Part shown: positions 12,301-24,546 of the stretch, in pieces
Layout of the letters: each line of letters opens with the position of its first letter
Position numbering within the stretch: position 1 is the first letter of the stretch
From: Tilletiaria anomala UBC 951
Taxonomy: Eukaryota > Basidiomycota > Exobasidiomycetes > Georgefischeriales > Tilletiariaceae
Direction of reading: 5' to 3'
Length of the DNA stretch: 64,000 nucleotides
Assembly: GCF_000711695.1 (NCBI RefSeq)
Contig: NW_013546977.1
Span: 1 to 64,000, forward strand
Notes under the pieces: model-generated
What the model was told of the DNA's origin: nothing
Seen by the model: only the letters and a program-made list of their open reading frames with translations
Databases searched by the model: none
Position numbers and translations under genes: made by a program

Positions 12301-13283
12301 ATGGGGCGGAAAGAAGAAGGTTGCTCTTGAGCGTCGCAGCAAAGGAGTGCTGCCCCGGGTATGCAGCTTGTGCAAAAGTGTCGTTGTACGTCAGCGGGCC
12401 GGGCAGCTGGGGACCCGACGCCGTTCGTCGACGATTAGGAGGGTGCGGGTCATGCTGCATAGGCTTGGAAGCGGCCTGCACGCCAACGCCTTTGTGGAAA
12501 AGATGTTGCTGCTGTGCTTGCTGGTGCTGTGCTAACATTTGCTGATACTGCATCCATTGGAACTGCGCTTGAGGACCTGCGGCTTGGGGTGGGAATAGCA
12601 GAGGCGTATGTACCCCGTACGCCAACGCACCGTTGAAGGCGGGCTGCGGACAACAACCGAACGCACGAATGAGCAAAAGCATGAGCCTGTACTGCATCGT
12701 CATCCATGCGGGACGATGCATCGCCGAAGGTTCCACTCACCTGACTGCTGAACACGCTAAGTGGGGGGATCTGCGGTGCCGCAGAGGCACCGAGAGTGGC
12801 CGACATGGCAGCAGGCGCCGTTGCCGATCGCGACGGCTGATGTATCGCCGGCTCGGAAGCGGACGGCGGAGGCTGCGAGCTGGCTGCAGCAGCGTAAGAT
12901 CTGCCGTTGGTGAGCGCGCTGCTCACGCCTGGCGGGGGGTTTCCGTTGAGAGAAGTTCCCGCAAGCGTCAGCAAGCTCTCGTCTCTGTTACTGGCAGCAG
13001 CAGCGGCGGCACCACCGGGCGAGTTGGATGTTATCTTCGCCTTGGCAGTGTTTGGCGAGCTGCTATAGCTTTTGCTTTCCTTTGCCGTACTGGGGGACGC
13101 CGAAGAGGTGGCAGGGAACGGCGAGAGGCTGTTTCCCAGGGAAGCGTTGCGAGCTGTCCGCGCCGCTGCTGGTTCTCCTGTTTCCGAGGTTGGCAACGAG
13201 AGCGAGTCGGGAGAAAGCGTCATCTCGTCCAGCAGCGGCGAGGACGGTGGCGGAGACCAATTGAGCGCGAGCGACACCGCCAT
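9358..13283 (-). CDS. Bni4-like bud-neck scaffold protein (low-complexity, conserved C-terminus)
   Basis: Three exons (12741-13283, 9551-12643, 9358-9432) encode 1236 aa. Almost the whole protein is Ser/Ala/Gln/Pro-rich and probably disordered. The recognisable part is the last 70 or so residues: RKRLTF, then a YDRRGELATCNRLTP block, LLAQRIKEELNTFK and MQVAPSSRIFTQFF. In yeasts a similar block (an RVxF-type PP1-docking motif followed by YDR..IATCN.LTP) is the conserved end of Bni4. Bni4 brings PP1 and chitin synthase III to the bud neck. Here the docking motif is a variant (RLTF), so PP1 binding is an inference. The last intron splits the conserved block (IKE then ELNTFK), which supports the short final exon. 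The start is the ATG at 13283, with an aaac context. Assignment rests on that C-terminus alone. Confidence 0.68.
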
Positions 13284-13745
13284 GTTTCCTTCTATCCGCT
13301 CAAACAGGATAAGCACAGCAAAACCAAAAGGGTTGCAACAGCAAATGGAGACAGCGCTGTCAGCGATTGGTCTCTATCACAGCGGAACAAGCCCTGTGTG
13401 GATGAACCAACAAGCGAGCCGGCACGCCAGACCGTATGTCAGGACGGAAGCCCGAAAAGAGATCGCCGATGTAGATGAACAGCGCCGGAGCCGCTGTTAG
13501 TCCGCAAGCCAGCCCTCTCTGTTGGCGTCGATTATGGCAGGCTCTTCGCTGACGGAAGCCGAAGCGCGCAGTGCCTACAAACGCCACGCCACCCCGAGAA
13601 CACAGCACCGCAGGCTGACTGTGCCGTGTTTGCTTCTCCTTTCTTCCACTAGCGGCTGCCCAGACCCTTGTGGGCGGTCTTGGTGGAGGGCGAGGCGACT
13701 AGGAAGGACTCACAGAGAGCAGGGTGGAAGTTTCCCCCACGAGCG

Positions 13746-13785
13746 ACGAGATGCGCCCAATACGAGATGCGCCCAATACGAGATG
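13746..13785. repeat. 16-bp tandem repeat, about 2.5 copies
   Basis: The unit acgagatgcgcccaat is repeated exactly at 13746 and 13762, then begins a third time at 13778. It lies about 460 bp upstream of the Bni4-like start codon. Confidence 0.85.
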
Positions 13786-14570
13786 GCAGGGTTTGACTTG
13801 TGAGCCTTTTCGGAATCTGATGGAAAGGGGGGGAGGGGGAGGCTCGTTCGAAGGCAAGCGCACGGCGGTTCCTCCTGCCCCTCTCGCGGGGTCGAGGTTG
13901 AAGAAGAGAGACTAAGGAGCGACCTGCGCTTGATGCCGTTTGTCTGTTTGTCTGTTTGACTGACAGGCTGGCAGACTGTCGGTCCCCTTTTCCCAGGCCT
14001 TCTTGAGAGGAGAAGGTGCGGCTGAGTGAGGTGATCGAAAGATGAGTGAATTGAACATGTGTGGGCATGACAAAGGACGCCAGAGCAAGAGAGAACGACG
14101 GTGTAGAGAGAGTGTGGCCGCCAACAACCCAACCCCCTCCCTCCCACTGCGGCAGTCTCTCACCCACCCACACACTCTTGTCGGTTTGCGCCGAGTATGC
14201 TCTCCGCCTCCTGGGCCCCAAGAAATAGCGCCAAACCAGCCTGACCAAGAAAAGAAAGAATGCCAGCTCGCGGGACCACTGCACAAGCCGCTGTCTCTCT
14301 CTTTCGCTCGTTCTCATTTGGCCTCTCGACGTGATCCCAGAGACTTTCTTTGTTTCTAAATGCGGGAAACGCTTGCTTACCTCTTAGGTGCACCTCGCCA
14401 TTTGCTTGACCGTGTGCAACATCACACTTGACCTGCTGACAGCGTCGCAGATAGAGTGGGTATGAAGCAAAATGGTCCCGCATGCTACAGCTGACAGCTG
14501 CACTGGGTACAAATGATTGCGCTGGCTTCGAATGGGGTTCCAAGAAAGCGGCGCCCGAAGGCAGAGAATT

Positions 14571-14592
14571 GAAAGAAAGAAAGAAAGAAAGA
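14571..14592. repeat. GAAA tetranucleotide microsatellite
   Basis: Five to six GAAA units in noncoding DNA between the Bni4-like and Cyc8 genes. Confidence 0.9.
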
Positions 14593-15645
14593 GTGTGGTG
14601 TATATTCGAAGCCGAGCCACCAGCACACGAACACGACACGTTCGTTCCACGTCTTCGCGTTTACTTTCAGCATCGGAGGAAAAAGATACCCAGCGGCCTA
14701 ACCCTCCCCCCTCTTTGGCAGATGCACCCACGGGAGCCTTTCTGTCATCATTCAGCTCGAGCTCTCCGCTGTTGCCAACAGGACCGGTCGCATCGACTTG
14801 AAGGCTTTTGAAATAAATGGCAAAGTACGACCGCACGACAGGACCTTCATGCTCTGACGCAGAGTCATGTATCAGCAACAACAAAACTCGCCCCCCTACA
14901 TATACCAGCCAGCCGATGTCGAGTCGCATCTCGAGGGCAGACTCTCAGTGTAAATAATTGCACTGCAGTGGGAGTCTTTGACGCGCGACTTTTGTACCTT
15001 GCAAGTGAATTCTTATATACATCAGCCCGAACAAAAAAGAAAGAAACATTGGCACTCCTCTGATGCAGCGGAGTAGCTGGTCACTCTCACCGCCCTATCT
15101 CACTCGCTCTCTGCCAGCCACTAGACGTATCACGATTGCTTAATCCACACTCAGGCAACATTGTAGACTGCACAATTCGATTCAGTAGCAGCACTATCAT
15201 TATTGATCGCAGGTAGACACCCTCCTTCTTGGTACTTGCACACCATGAGCCAGGCAGAACCCTCGTCACTCCAGAGCTTGGCCGGCAGCCAGCCCACCTG
15301 GCGACGAGCATGGATCAGGACGATCAATGATGCACGATGAGCGCAGCAGCCGGAAAGAGCAGGACCCGCCGAGACGTGGTATGGACAAAGGCGCACCGTA
15401 GTTCTCGACACACGCTTGCACAGACACCGCTTGTTGCGCCTTTTTCTTTATCTACCCATCAAAGGTATTCTGTAAATTGAGAAAAAAAACTATTGATGAC
15501 ATGTTCATCTCACTCCGCGCCTCATCTTTAAAAGTGCAAACGAAACGAATACAAAAGGAAAGTTAACCGAGAAAAGGGGGGAAGATGCATTCTTCGGTCC
15601 GTGCTGCTGCTGCTGCGGCACGCATCATCGCAGCCTCCTAATCTA

Positions 15646-18600
15646 TCAAGCGTGCGCCTCGCCTTCTTCCCTTTCCCCCTCCTCCGCACCAACCCCGCGA
15701 GCCATCGCGTCTTGTCCTTCCTCGCGCGCTGCACTTTGACCACCGGCACCGTCAGCATCAACATCCTTTTTCTCGGCGGATGTATCCGCCTTGCCCTCCT
15801 CTTGTGCCGCCGTCACCGAAACGACGCATCCGGTCGCATCATCGCCGGTTCCAGGCACGAACTCGCCATCCTCCTCGCCCCCTTCCGGCGCTTCAGCAGA
15901 AAGAACATCTGCGGAAGCGGCGGGGGTGGGCGCGTCTGTTGAAGCAGCTGTATCCATCTTTTCGTCAGTCGCTGTCGCGGGATCCGCAGCGTCCTTGTTC
16001 GCTTTGACTTTGCCTTCATTTTCGTTCGCAGATGCGGCTTGTGGTGCAGCAGGAGCTTCTGGAGGAGCCACAGCTCCAGCCTCAACCTCAGCCTGCGGAG
16101 CTGCGTCCTCGGTTGTCCCCGCTGCTGTATCCTTGGCATCGTCAGTTGCAGCTGGGGCTGCATCTGCTACATTCTCTGCCGCCGGAGGCGAAGGCAAAGC
16201 AGCAGGGGAAGCCAGAGCAGAAGCCGAAGCACCATCATTAGCCTCGTCCATCTTGGTGACCCCTTCCATCTCCTTGGCGGAGGCTGTTGCCGCATCGGGT
16301 TCGGGTGGTGCCGCTTCGCTTGCAACTTCTTGAACCTCCGAAGCATCCTGAGCATCCGGCGCCGATTCTTCTCCTACTTTTACTGTCCCTGCTCCTGCCT
16401 GTGCCCGTACCTGTGCCTCTCCCGTCGCGCCAAGCGATCCTGTCGCTGCCTGCTCCATTGCCACTTCGCCCGCAGTGTCGGCAGGCGGAGTTACGTCTTC
16501 CATCGAGACATCCGCCGCTGTGGCTGATGCGGGTGCCGGTGCATTACCACTGCTAGTAGCGTCGAACTCTGTAGCCGACACTGCTGCTTTCGAAGCCTCA
16601 CCCACTGTCTTGTCGTCTGAGCCGGAAGGAGAGGAATTGCGCGGGCGCTTGTTGCCCTCCACGCCCACCTCTTGCGTTGTCGATGTGTCAACCTCGTCGA
16701 GCGACCGCTTGCCTGCCCTCGACGATTGCATAGCATGAGAAGGTTCAGTTTTGTCCCCTGCAGCAACAAGATGCACCGTCCCATTCTGCACTCCTGGAGG
16801 TGAATCATGCTTCGTGCTTGGCTCGGCTTCTGCTTCTGATCGAGCAGGCACAGACAACGTCAGCAGGGGTGCTGCGGGGGCAACGCTCGCTGCGCCAGCC
16901 AGACCGAGCAGAGCGTTGGCAGCCCCGTCACCATCGTCGTAATCTTCGTCGATGACGCGCGAGTACAGTGGCCTTGGCGCAGCTGCAGTCACAGTCGACG
17001 GGGCGCCAGCAGCGCTAGCGAGCGGCTTGTTGCTGCCAGTCGAGTCGTCGCTTCCCGCCGGTGAGGGTTGGCGCGTCGAGTCATCACCATTCGTAGTCGA
17101 TACAGCTGCAGATTGTGTGGCAGCTGCGGCTGCAGCCTTTTCTGCTGCCGCAGCTCGCTTGGCCGCCGCCGATGTGCGCGGCTTGGGCTTTGCCGTTGGG
17201 GGAGGCGAGGATGCTGCTGCTGTTACCGCAGCCACCGCACCGCCTTTACGCTTCTTGCCACCAGCAGGCGATGTGCCTTCGGAAGCAGGAGCCGGAGGGG
17301 GAGCCACGGCGGTGCCCTTCTTCCTCGAGCGCGCCTTTGCGGCGCCCATCGTCGGTATAACTGTGCCAGTCTTGCTGGCCGATGCCGCTTTCTCGTCCGA
17401 TGCAACAGCTATTTCGACGCTCCCATCCGACCGGCGCTGCGGCCGCTTAGACTCGGCGGGCGGCATATCGTGCGGCGTAGACATCGGAGGAGGCAATGAT
17501 GGCGGTGGGGCGCCGTAGCGCGCATCGTTCCCTGCAGACATTGGGGGCGGCGGCGGCCCATACCTGCTGTCGTACTCGTACGCCTCCCGATCGCGCGGCG
17601 GCATGCCGCGCCCGTTCGCATACCCAGACTCGTAGCCTCCCGGTAGCGGTGGTCGGCCATCAAAGTGCGAGTGTGCGGTGTGCGCATGCGCGCGCTCGCG
17701 ATCCATCTCCACCTCCCGCTCGTACATCTCACGATCCCAACCGGACGGACGGTAGCCGGTGCTGGGTCGTCCGTAGCCCTCGTAGCCCCTCGAAGAAGCA
17801 GCGCCTAACGGCGGAGGAGGCAGCGGTGAACCCGCGCGCGACCGGCTGAAGCGAGGCGACGTCTGCGCTACGCCGCGGTACCGGTCGTAATCGCTGTCAC
17901 CAACTCGGTCTGGTGCAGGACCTAGGGATCTGGGCCCACCTGGCCCAGAGTAGCCCCGATCGTCAAGGCGCGGGACCGCGAGGCCATCGCGTAGTCTGCG
18001 ATCGCGATTTGGCGGGGAGCCGCCCTGGGGGAGGCTGGCTGGTCCAGGCAAGTCGTGCGCCAGTCCGTCATACGCGCCGTTACCGGCGGCAGCGAGCTGC
18101 GGCCCAGCGGACGATGCGCTGTTGCTGCCGCCGCCGTTTCCGCCACTGTGGTTGCTGCCGTTGTTGTTGTTGTACGAGCTCGGCGGGCGTCCAGTCGAGA
18201 TGGCTGACGGCGGACCACCGGCTTGGTTGTAGTACGCGGTCGGGTGCACGTCCTGCGGCACGGGCGCCGAAGATACTTCTTCACCCTTTGCCTCGGCGTT
18301 GCGGAGCAGCAGCAGACGCTGCTGGATGTGTGGGTTGTCCGGGTCGAGCTCGGCGGCGCGCGTGTACGCATCGATCGCGTCGGAGATCTGGTTGTTGCAC
18401 GACTCGTAAAGGCTACCCAGGTCGAACCAGACTTCGGAGATGTACGGATTGAGGCGGATCGCGCGCGAATACGCATCGAGAGCGTCGCGGAATTGGTTGA
18501 TCTGGTAGTATAGCACACCGATCGAGCACCAGAACGTCGGATTCTTGCCGTCGCGGTAAACGGCCTGCTGATACGCCTCGTACGCTTTGTTATAGTTCTG

Positions 18601-20419
18601 CTCGGCCATGTAAGCTCGCCCGAGCAGATACCAGCTCTGCGAGTCGTTTGGATCACTCTCGAGGCTATGCGTGAGGAACTGGACCGCACGGTCCTGGTTT
18701 GTGAAGCCGGTGTTCGCCTGGTGGTAGAGCCAGCCGAGCTGCTGCAGCACCTTCGCATGCGTCGGATTCTCTGCCAGAACCTTTTCATATGCCTCCTTGG
18801 CCAGAGAGAACTGCGCAGGAAGGTGGGGGTCAAATTTTCGTTAGCCAATTCGCAAATCCCGCAAGCGCCTGAATGCCCTTTTGTTCGGTGGTGACTCACG
18901 TCCTTCTGCTGCTCGTATACGTGGCCGATCTGGAACCAGATGTCAATCTCTGTGAGTGGCCGTGGCGGGTCGTTGAGGATATATCGGAAGCATTCCAAGC
19001 TAGATGAGAACTTGTTCTGCTGCTTGTAGATGATGCCAAGGCGAAAGTAGATTTCGTTTGCCTTTTCGTAATCTGCACGGGCGGCGAAAAGAGATCGTTG
19101 TCAGCACGTGCACATGCGGGAAAACGGCTGAGGACACTGTACTCCGTGCGCTGCGCCTCACCTGGGTCCATGCGAACGACGCTGGCGAATGCCTCCTCTG
19201 CATGCTCCAAACTGCCATACCGGTCGTACAGGATGCCGATGCCGTACCACAGCTTTGGCTCCTTGGGGTTGGGCAGGTGATAGAGCGCCTGCTGGTAGGC
19301 CGTGTACGCCTTCTGCAGGTCATCCATCATGAGGTAGCAGTGGCCCATGGCGCCCCATGTCTCGCCCTTGTCGGGGACAATGCTGAGCACGTGCTGAAAG
19401 TACTCGACCGCCTTATCGAACTGGTCCATCGAACGGTATACGCTCGCGATCGCGCTCAGCGCCGGTACCGAACGCGGATTGTGCCGAAGCGCCGACTCGT
19501 TCGCCGCGATCGCGCGGTCGTAGTCCTCCATTGCCTCGGCGGCGGATGCAATGGAGAGCCAGGTTTGCTCGTTGGCCAGCGCGAGCTTCTGCGTGGGCGT
19601 CAGCGGAGCACTTGCAGTCTCGACAAGCATCGCACCGCCAGGCCCGGTCGGCGGCTGTTGACTGGGATGCAGCCCGGGGCCGCTGCCATTCATACCAGCG
19701 CCGGACGGTGGTGGAGGAGCCGGGCCTTCGTGGTAATGCGGTGTCGACGCTTCGAGCGACCTATCACCGCGTACTGACCCCATCTGAGGCAGCGGAGGCG
19801 CGTCAGCGGAGGAAGTTGCAGTCGCCATCTCCCGCTCCCGCTCCCTCTCACGCTGCTCCCATTCACGATCCCGGTAACTGTCCCTTGGTCCGCCGCGCAT
19901 GGCAGCAAGGTGCTCGCGTTCTTCCCGGAAGCCAATGCTGTTCGTCGAGCGCATCAACTCTCCACTTGGTCCCGCTGCTGCTCCAGCTCCACCCCTCGGT
20001 CCTCTCCCTGCACCATTCTGGGGAGGCAACGTCGGCGTGATTCGTCCGTTGCTGTGGTGCGCTGAAGGATGATGCAAGCCATGCGTGCTAGACAAAGGTG
20101 GCGGAACGCCTCTTCCGGTCGTCACAGCAGTTTCGCGCATATCAGCCTCCCTCTCTCGTTCGTACCGATCCCTCTCTAATAGCTCCCTGTCTCGCTCGCG
20201 TTCGTAGCCACCGGGATAGCTATATGGATGCGGTTGAAGGTGATGTGGGGGGCCTTCGCGCTCACGCTCCCTCATCTCGATGTCGCGATCGCGGCTGTAG
20301 AAGATCGCCCTGTCCCGCTCACGTTCTCTCTCGCGATCGTATGGAGTTGGGCCCCTGCTGCTATCGCCGCTACCGCCAGGAAGGGGTGGCATGACGGATG
20401 GTACGGATGAATGCTGCAT
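15646..20419 (-). CDS. CYC8: Cyc8/Ssn6 TPR transcriptional corepressor
   Basis: Cyc8 pairs with Tup1 and is recruited by DNA-binding factors to repress many genes. Three exons (19162-20419, 18900-19072, 15646-18810) encode 1531 aa. Residues 1-280 are Arg/Glu/Asp-rich and disordered (RERERERDR runs). Tandem TPRs occupy roughly 280-655. They start at TWLSIASAAEAMEDYDRAIA, continue through MGHCYLMMDDLQKAYTAYQQ and IWFQIGHVYEQQKD, and end at LDPDNPHIQQRLLLLR. Both introns fall inside the TPR array and keep the helix pattern in frame. The C-terminal 870 or so residues are Pro/Ser/Ala-rich, then strongly acidic, ending EGEREEGEAHA. The ATG at 20419 is the first in frame. TPR order and density match Cyc8 rather than the anaphase-promoting or Sgt families. 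Confidence 0.93.
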
Positions 20420-22740
20420 ATGACCGGGGATAGGTGGGGAAGGTCAATATGTGCAATGAGAGGTCGCTATTTCTGCTTTGTGGCGGACGTTGACCGGATG
20501 CACGGCATCAGCAGCGAGGATCCCCTTTTGCTTTGCTATTTGCGAAGGATTGGATGCCCACACGCAACTTGATTTCCCACTTGTCGCCTGCTGATGCTAA
20601 CGGTAGGATGGGTTGTTGTGACTAATTCCAGGGGAGAACGGGGTCGCGTGTTTGAGAGAGCAAGTTTGGCGTCTATCAAGTGGGTGGGGATGCGAATGCC
20701 AAACAGAAGGATCAATGGGAGATGGTGTTGGATCGGAGATAGTGCGCCTTCTTGAATGAGCTTGTAGAAGCCTTGCTGCGTGTCGACAGACAGCGAGCGA
20801 ATGTGCGAGCACGCTGCCTGGTTGGCTAGCTGGGGCTCGCTCGTTTGCAAGAAGGAACGTGGAAAATCCACCCCCAGTATGTGTAGCTGGCTGGCTGGGA
20901 TGCAACGCCTCGCTGGCTTTCCTGTGCGAACGTGTTCAATCCAGCCCAGTGCTTGGCCAAGATGGAGCAAGCCCAACAGAGGTGGAGGATAGTAAGCACA
21001 ATAGCAATGCTGCTGGTGTGGGTGATGGTGGTGGTGAAGGTGGTGGGCGCGATGTGCTACTGGGCTGTGGGTGGGGTGGGTATGTAGTCGATTACTACCT
21101 ATAGGCTACAGCGTTGATGATGATGAGAATGAGAAGATCCTGCGCGGCTCTGTGGCTGCCGGGCTGCGGCTGCTGATCCATCCAATCCAATCGAATCTCA
21201 GCTACTACATACTTTACACAACACGCTTGCCTTCTTTGGGCGGATCTCGTCTGCAACAATTGTTGGCATGCCGCGGGGGGGAAGGGGAGAGAGAACGCAG
21301 CCTCACCGAATGCCCGCACTGGCTCCTGGCAGAGGATGCAAACTTGCACCTGCCAGCTTGTGTGGACTGCGACACTGCCGCAAATACACAACTTTGTCAG
21401 TCTCTGCAGGCTCTGTCATTTGGCACTAAAAATGCATATAATTCTACATATATGAGCATCCAAAGCAAAGCAAAAAGTATGTATGATGCGTTGATGCGGC
21501 AGTGATGTTGTTGATTGTTGATGTCACATCGTCACATTGCCATAGGCACAAGACTGCCATGTGTCCTTGTCTGGCCAACAGCAGTGCGACAACCAGCAAC
21601 AGCGCTGCCAGAACAAGCAAAACGCCACGAGCGGAGTTGGCTAGTGCATTGTCAGTACACAATTTACATACGTGCATAGATATGTAGTATTCACAGCAGA
21701 TACGTACTGCGCGGTCCGTTCGCAGTATACATGGAAGCGTGGACTCAGGAATGTCGCGTGTATGTCTGTATGCAGGTGTATTTACGGCAATTAGAGGTCC
21801 AGTCAGGATGCATGTGTGATTAAATTGTACATTCATAAGTAAAAAAGGTACATAAAACACATGTGCATATGTCGATATTGTGCTGGCATTTTAATTGTGA
21901 GATTTGGCAATTGGCAAGGAAATGACTAAAGCCGACGAAGGAGACTCTGAGTGGCTGGGACTGCTGAGACTTTCTGGGACCGACTGGCTTAGACGGTGCT
22001 CGGACTTGGAAATTGGGAGAACTTTGGGGAGACAAGGCCCGACCGGGAAAGCATTCAACATCAATGTCTAGTCAATAGTCAATAATCAATAGTAAAAAAA
22101 GTACACGGCGGACACGGCGTAGCACTGCGGGCTGTGCGTATAAGGAACACGTGGCACCGCCCGCAATCCAGAAATTCGTGGTCCGCCCGCCATGTTCGAT
22201 CTTCAACTTCCTGCAGACCGTCAACGCGTGCTCGCCACGGCGGCAATCCATGACAATGCTGGGGTCTGGGGCCGCTGCCACCTGGATGAGTGCTAGTTGA
22301 GCTGGCATGAGATGGATGAGCGGTTAGAGTGCAGCCTGGCCCTGCCTGGTCCAAAGTGGAAACCTGATGAAACGCTTGAAATTCTTGAAAGACTGTGAAG
22401 TAGTACACTTCTTCAAGTATGTAGTTATATGTATCCCCGATGCTGTGACAGGTTGACGTGGAGGCTTCCTTGTTTCTTTTCACATAGCAGCTCCCCTTAA
22501 TAAGGAACAACACAAGTCTTCCAAACCCAAATTCGAGCTGGGGGTGCATTCGCATTACATACATACACACCCATTATCCAGGCCCAGAAAGGATCGAGCG
22601 GGGAGCCAAAGTTGCGTCGGCCGTCGATTCTCAAGTCTCGCAAATCATATCGCGGCCTCTGGCCGAGCGGGCCCAACGCCTCAACCGTCGATGCGATCAA
22701 CGGTCAATTTTTGGACTTATTTTCATTCATTTGAGAGCTA
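20420..22740. other. Cyc8 upstream region and gene-poor DNA
   Basis: The first several hundred bases upstream of 20419 are the Cyc8 promoter. Base composition becomes less GC-rich beyond about 21.4 kb. A short TCAATAG-type tandem lies at about 22069-22093. No open frame shows a recognisable domain, so I call no gene here. Confidence 0.55.
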
Positions 22741-22807
22741 CATCTCCATTTCAACTATTGCATAGCCTAATATGGTATCAGTACGCGCGGGTTGTTCTGG
22801 AGAGTTG

Positions 22808-23092
22808 TTCAATCTAGTTTGTTTCTCGTGAAATGCTGTATACTCCGAGTAACGTGCGCGTAAAAGACGCCCGCTCGTTCGTGCTCCAGGCAGACTTTCG
22901 CCTGTTCGACGCGAATCGTCCAACATCGCAAACTTGTCGAGCGATTTTGCATGCCCAGATTCTGGCAGGGAATCATACTAGGGATGATACGCTGTGTTGT
23001 CATGTGGGTATCTCTTGTTGAGGATATGAGCTGGGACCAGATGATTGGAAAGAATTGTGTAATCTCATCTGTTTCCCATGAAATGCTGTGTG
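22808..23092. repeat. Pair of diverged direct repeats
   Basis: A segment of about 36 bp at 22808-22846 resembles one at 23053-23092. Both end in tgaaatgctgt and differ at roughly a quarter of positions. They sit in minus-strand frames that can be read as short similar peptides, but I recognise no protein family. Confidence 0.45.
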
Positions 23093-23434
23093 CGCCGGGA
23101 AGCTCCCGCACAGTGTTCGCTCTTGGGGTGATGAAGTCGCCTCCACGCACTTTCTTCATCCACACAATAATTTTCCAATCTTGTGAGCGAAAACAGTTCA
23201 GCAGGCCAGCGAGGTATCGAAAGAATGACCACGACTAGGGCAAGGCCACAAAATCGAAGTGGTGTGTGCAGGCCAAGCTCGAAGCTGGCGCGGTCGCGCG
23301 ACTTTTGCGTGTGGCCACCTCTGCTGCATTTAAATTGGGTTTGAGTGAGATCCGCACACGCAAGGGTTGAGCCTCGAAATTGCTTTGTATCTGTTCTAAG
23401 AGTACAAAGCATCCGTTGGGTCTTGAGACTTCTC

Positions 23435-23734
23435 CTACTCGTGATCTTCGACTTCCATCTCGGCCTTGTCCTTGGCCCGCCTCACTGTCTCCAGAGCGAT
23501 CGCTCGAAGCGTCAGCCCGTCTACAAGCCCTCCGGCTGCGACTTTGAATTGTGATACTTTCATACACGTTTCGATCCAAGGATATAGAGGATCTGGTCCG
23601 TGGCTGGCGATTGCTTTGGTACAAGCTTTAAGCCTGCGTGATGTGCTCGACGTGTCCGGAACTGCGATCTTGACCGGGCGAGAGTGACAGATCATGCTCG
23701 GGTAAGGAGTTGCCCATGTGTATATCGAAGTCAA
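23435..23734 (-). pseudogene. Coding-like relic, left arm of an inverted duplication
   Basis: The minus-strand frame ends in a conserved-looking peptide (MKVSQFKVAAGGLVDGLTLR, then AIALETVRRAKDKAEMEVED). The core of this sequence recurs on the plus strand at 24093-24265. Upstream minus-strand sequence (about 23734-23994) is also open and charged, so this may be the last exon of a small gene or a gene fragment. I do not know the family. It is either a decayed multi-copy gene or part of an uncharacterised repeat. Confidence 0.35.
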
Positions 23735-24039
23735 CGGGCCTGCGCCATCAGTAGCGAGGGCCTAAGATCTGTGGAAGTACAGAAGGACGCCATGAAACGG
23801 CCCACCGCTTTCACCGAGCCGCTCCTACTCTTCCTGCGTTTCAGGCTCCTTCTCCACTTCATCGGCACCAGTTCCTTCTCACCATCCTCTTCCTCCAGGT
23901 CCTCAGAGGCACGCATGGGGGTCAGAAGGAGATTCATATCGCGCGGTACGCTTCTAGTAAGCTCACAGCCGCGTCTGGCGGTGTTTGGTCTCATCGCCTG
24001 CGCTCTCGTCGGTCCGAGCAGGGCAAGTCGGTTTCATTG

Positions 24040-24360
24040 ATGGCCTTAGCGTCGTTAGAGGCGAACCTGTCACGTCCTGTTATCGACAAGTATATGAAAG
24101 TATCACAATTCAAAGTCGCAGCCGGAGGGCAACCTACGATGCACCTGGACGCTGTCATAAATGAGCAGCGCAACACGCACAGACTGAACGAGAAGCGGGC
24201 GCCAGAACGCTGACGACGGCCGGAGGGCTTGTAGACGAGCTGATGCTTAGAGCGATCACGCCGGATAAAATGAGGCAGTGGAAGACAAAAGATAGCTGCA
24301 AGATCTACGAGTACCACCTATGGGAACTTCTGCCAGTCGACGTGCTCACGCGCTGTACGA
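24040..24360 (+). pseudogene. Coding-like relic, right arm of the inverted duplication, with an insert
   Basis: The plus strand encodes the same core peptide (KYMKVSQFKVAAGG, then GLVDELMLRAI). Here the two halves are separated by about 89 bp bounded by the 9-bp direct repeat gccggaggg, at 24121-24129 and 24219-24227. The frame continues as ITPDKMRQWKTKDSCKIYEY and is not a complete gene. The outer arms share a 37-bp identical stretch with the left arm. Family unknown. Confidence 0.35.
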
Positions 24361-24546
24361 ATTCATATTGAGACATGGCCATATGTACTCATGACGGTAT
24401 ATCTCTTCAAATTCAAGGAAGCATACCTGTCAAGGGGGGCCAAGGCAAGTGTATGGTACGCCCCACAGGTCAGTTACCGGAGTGATCGTCACTTGCGCCT
24501 GTGGCTACGATTCAATTTGTTAGGATTGCAGTAACATCTTGCACAC
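24361..24546. other. LEU2 3' flank
   Basis: Short AT-richer stretch downstream of the LEU2 stop codon. Nothing recognisable. Confidence 0.5.

Larger units (their letters stand above)
13284..15645. other. Intergenic: Bni4-like promoter and Cyc8 3' region
   Basis: Both neighbours are on the minus strand. The stretch includes a 16-bp tandem repeat (13746-13785), TGTC-type repeats near 13930-13970 and a GAAA run at 14571-14592. I recognise no gene. Long frames on the minus strand around 13650-14320 lack any domain. Confidence 0.55.

Noticed and set aside
13649-14317. 222-codon minus-strand frame in the Bni4-like upstream region
   Set aside because: No domain; overlaps tandem and TGTC-type repeats.
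16000-17600. Long plus-strand frames opposite Cyc8
   Set aside because: Mirror of Ala/Ser/Pro/Glu-rich codons in the Cyc8 tail; the TPR-bearing frame is the real gene.
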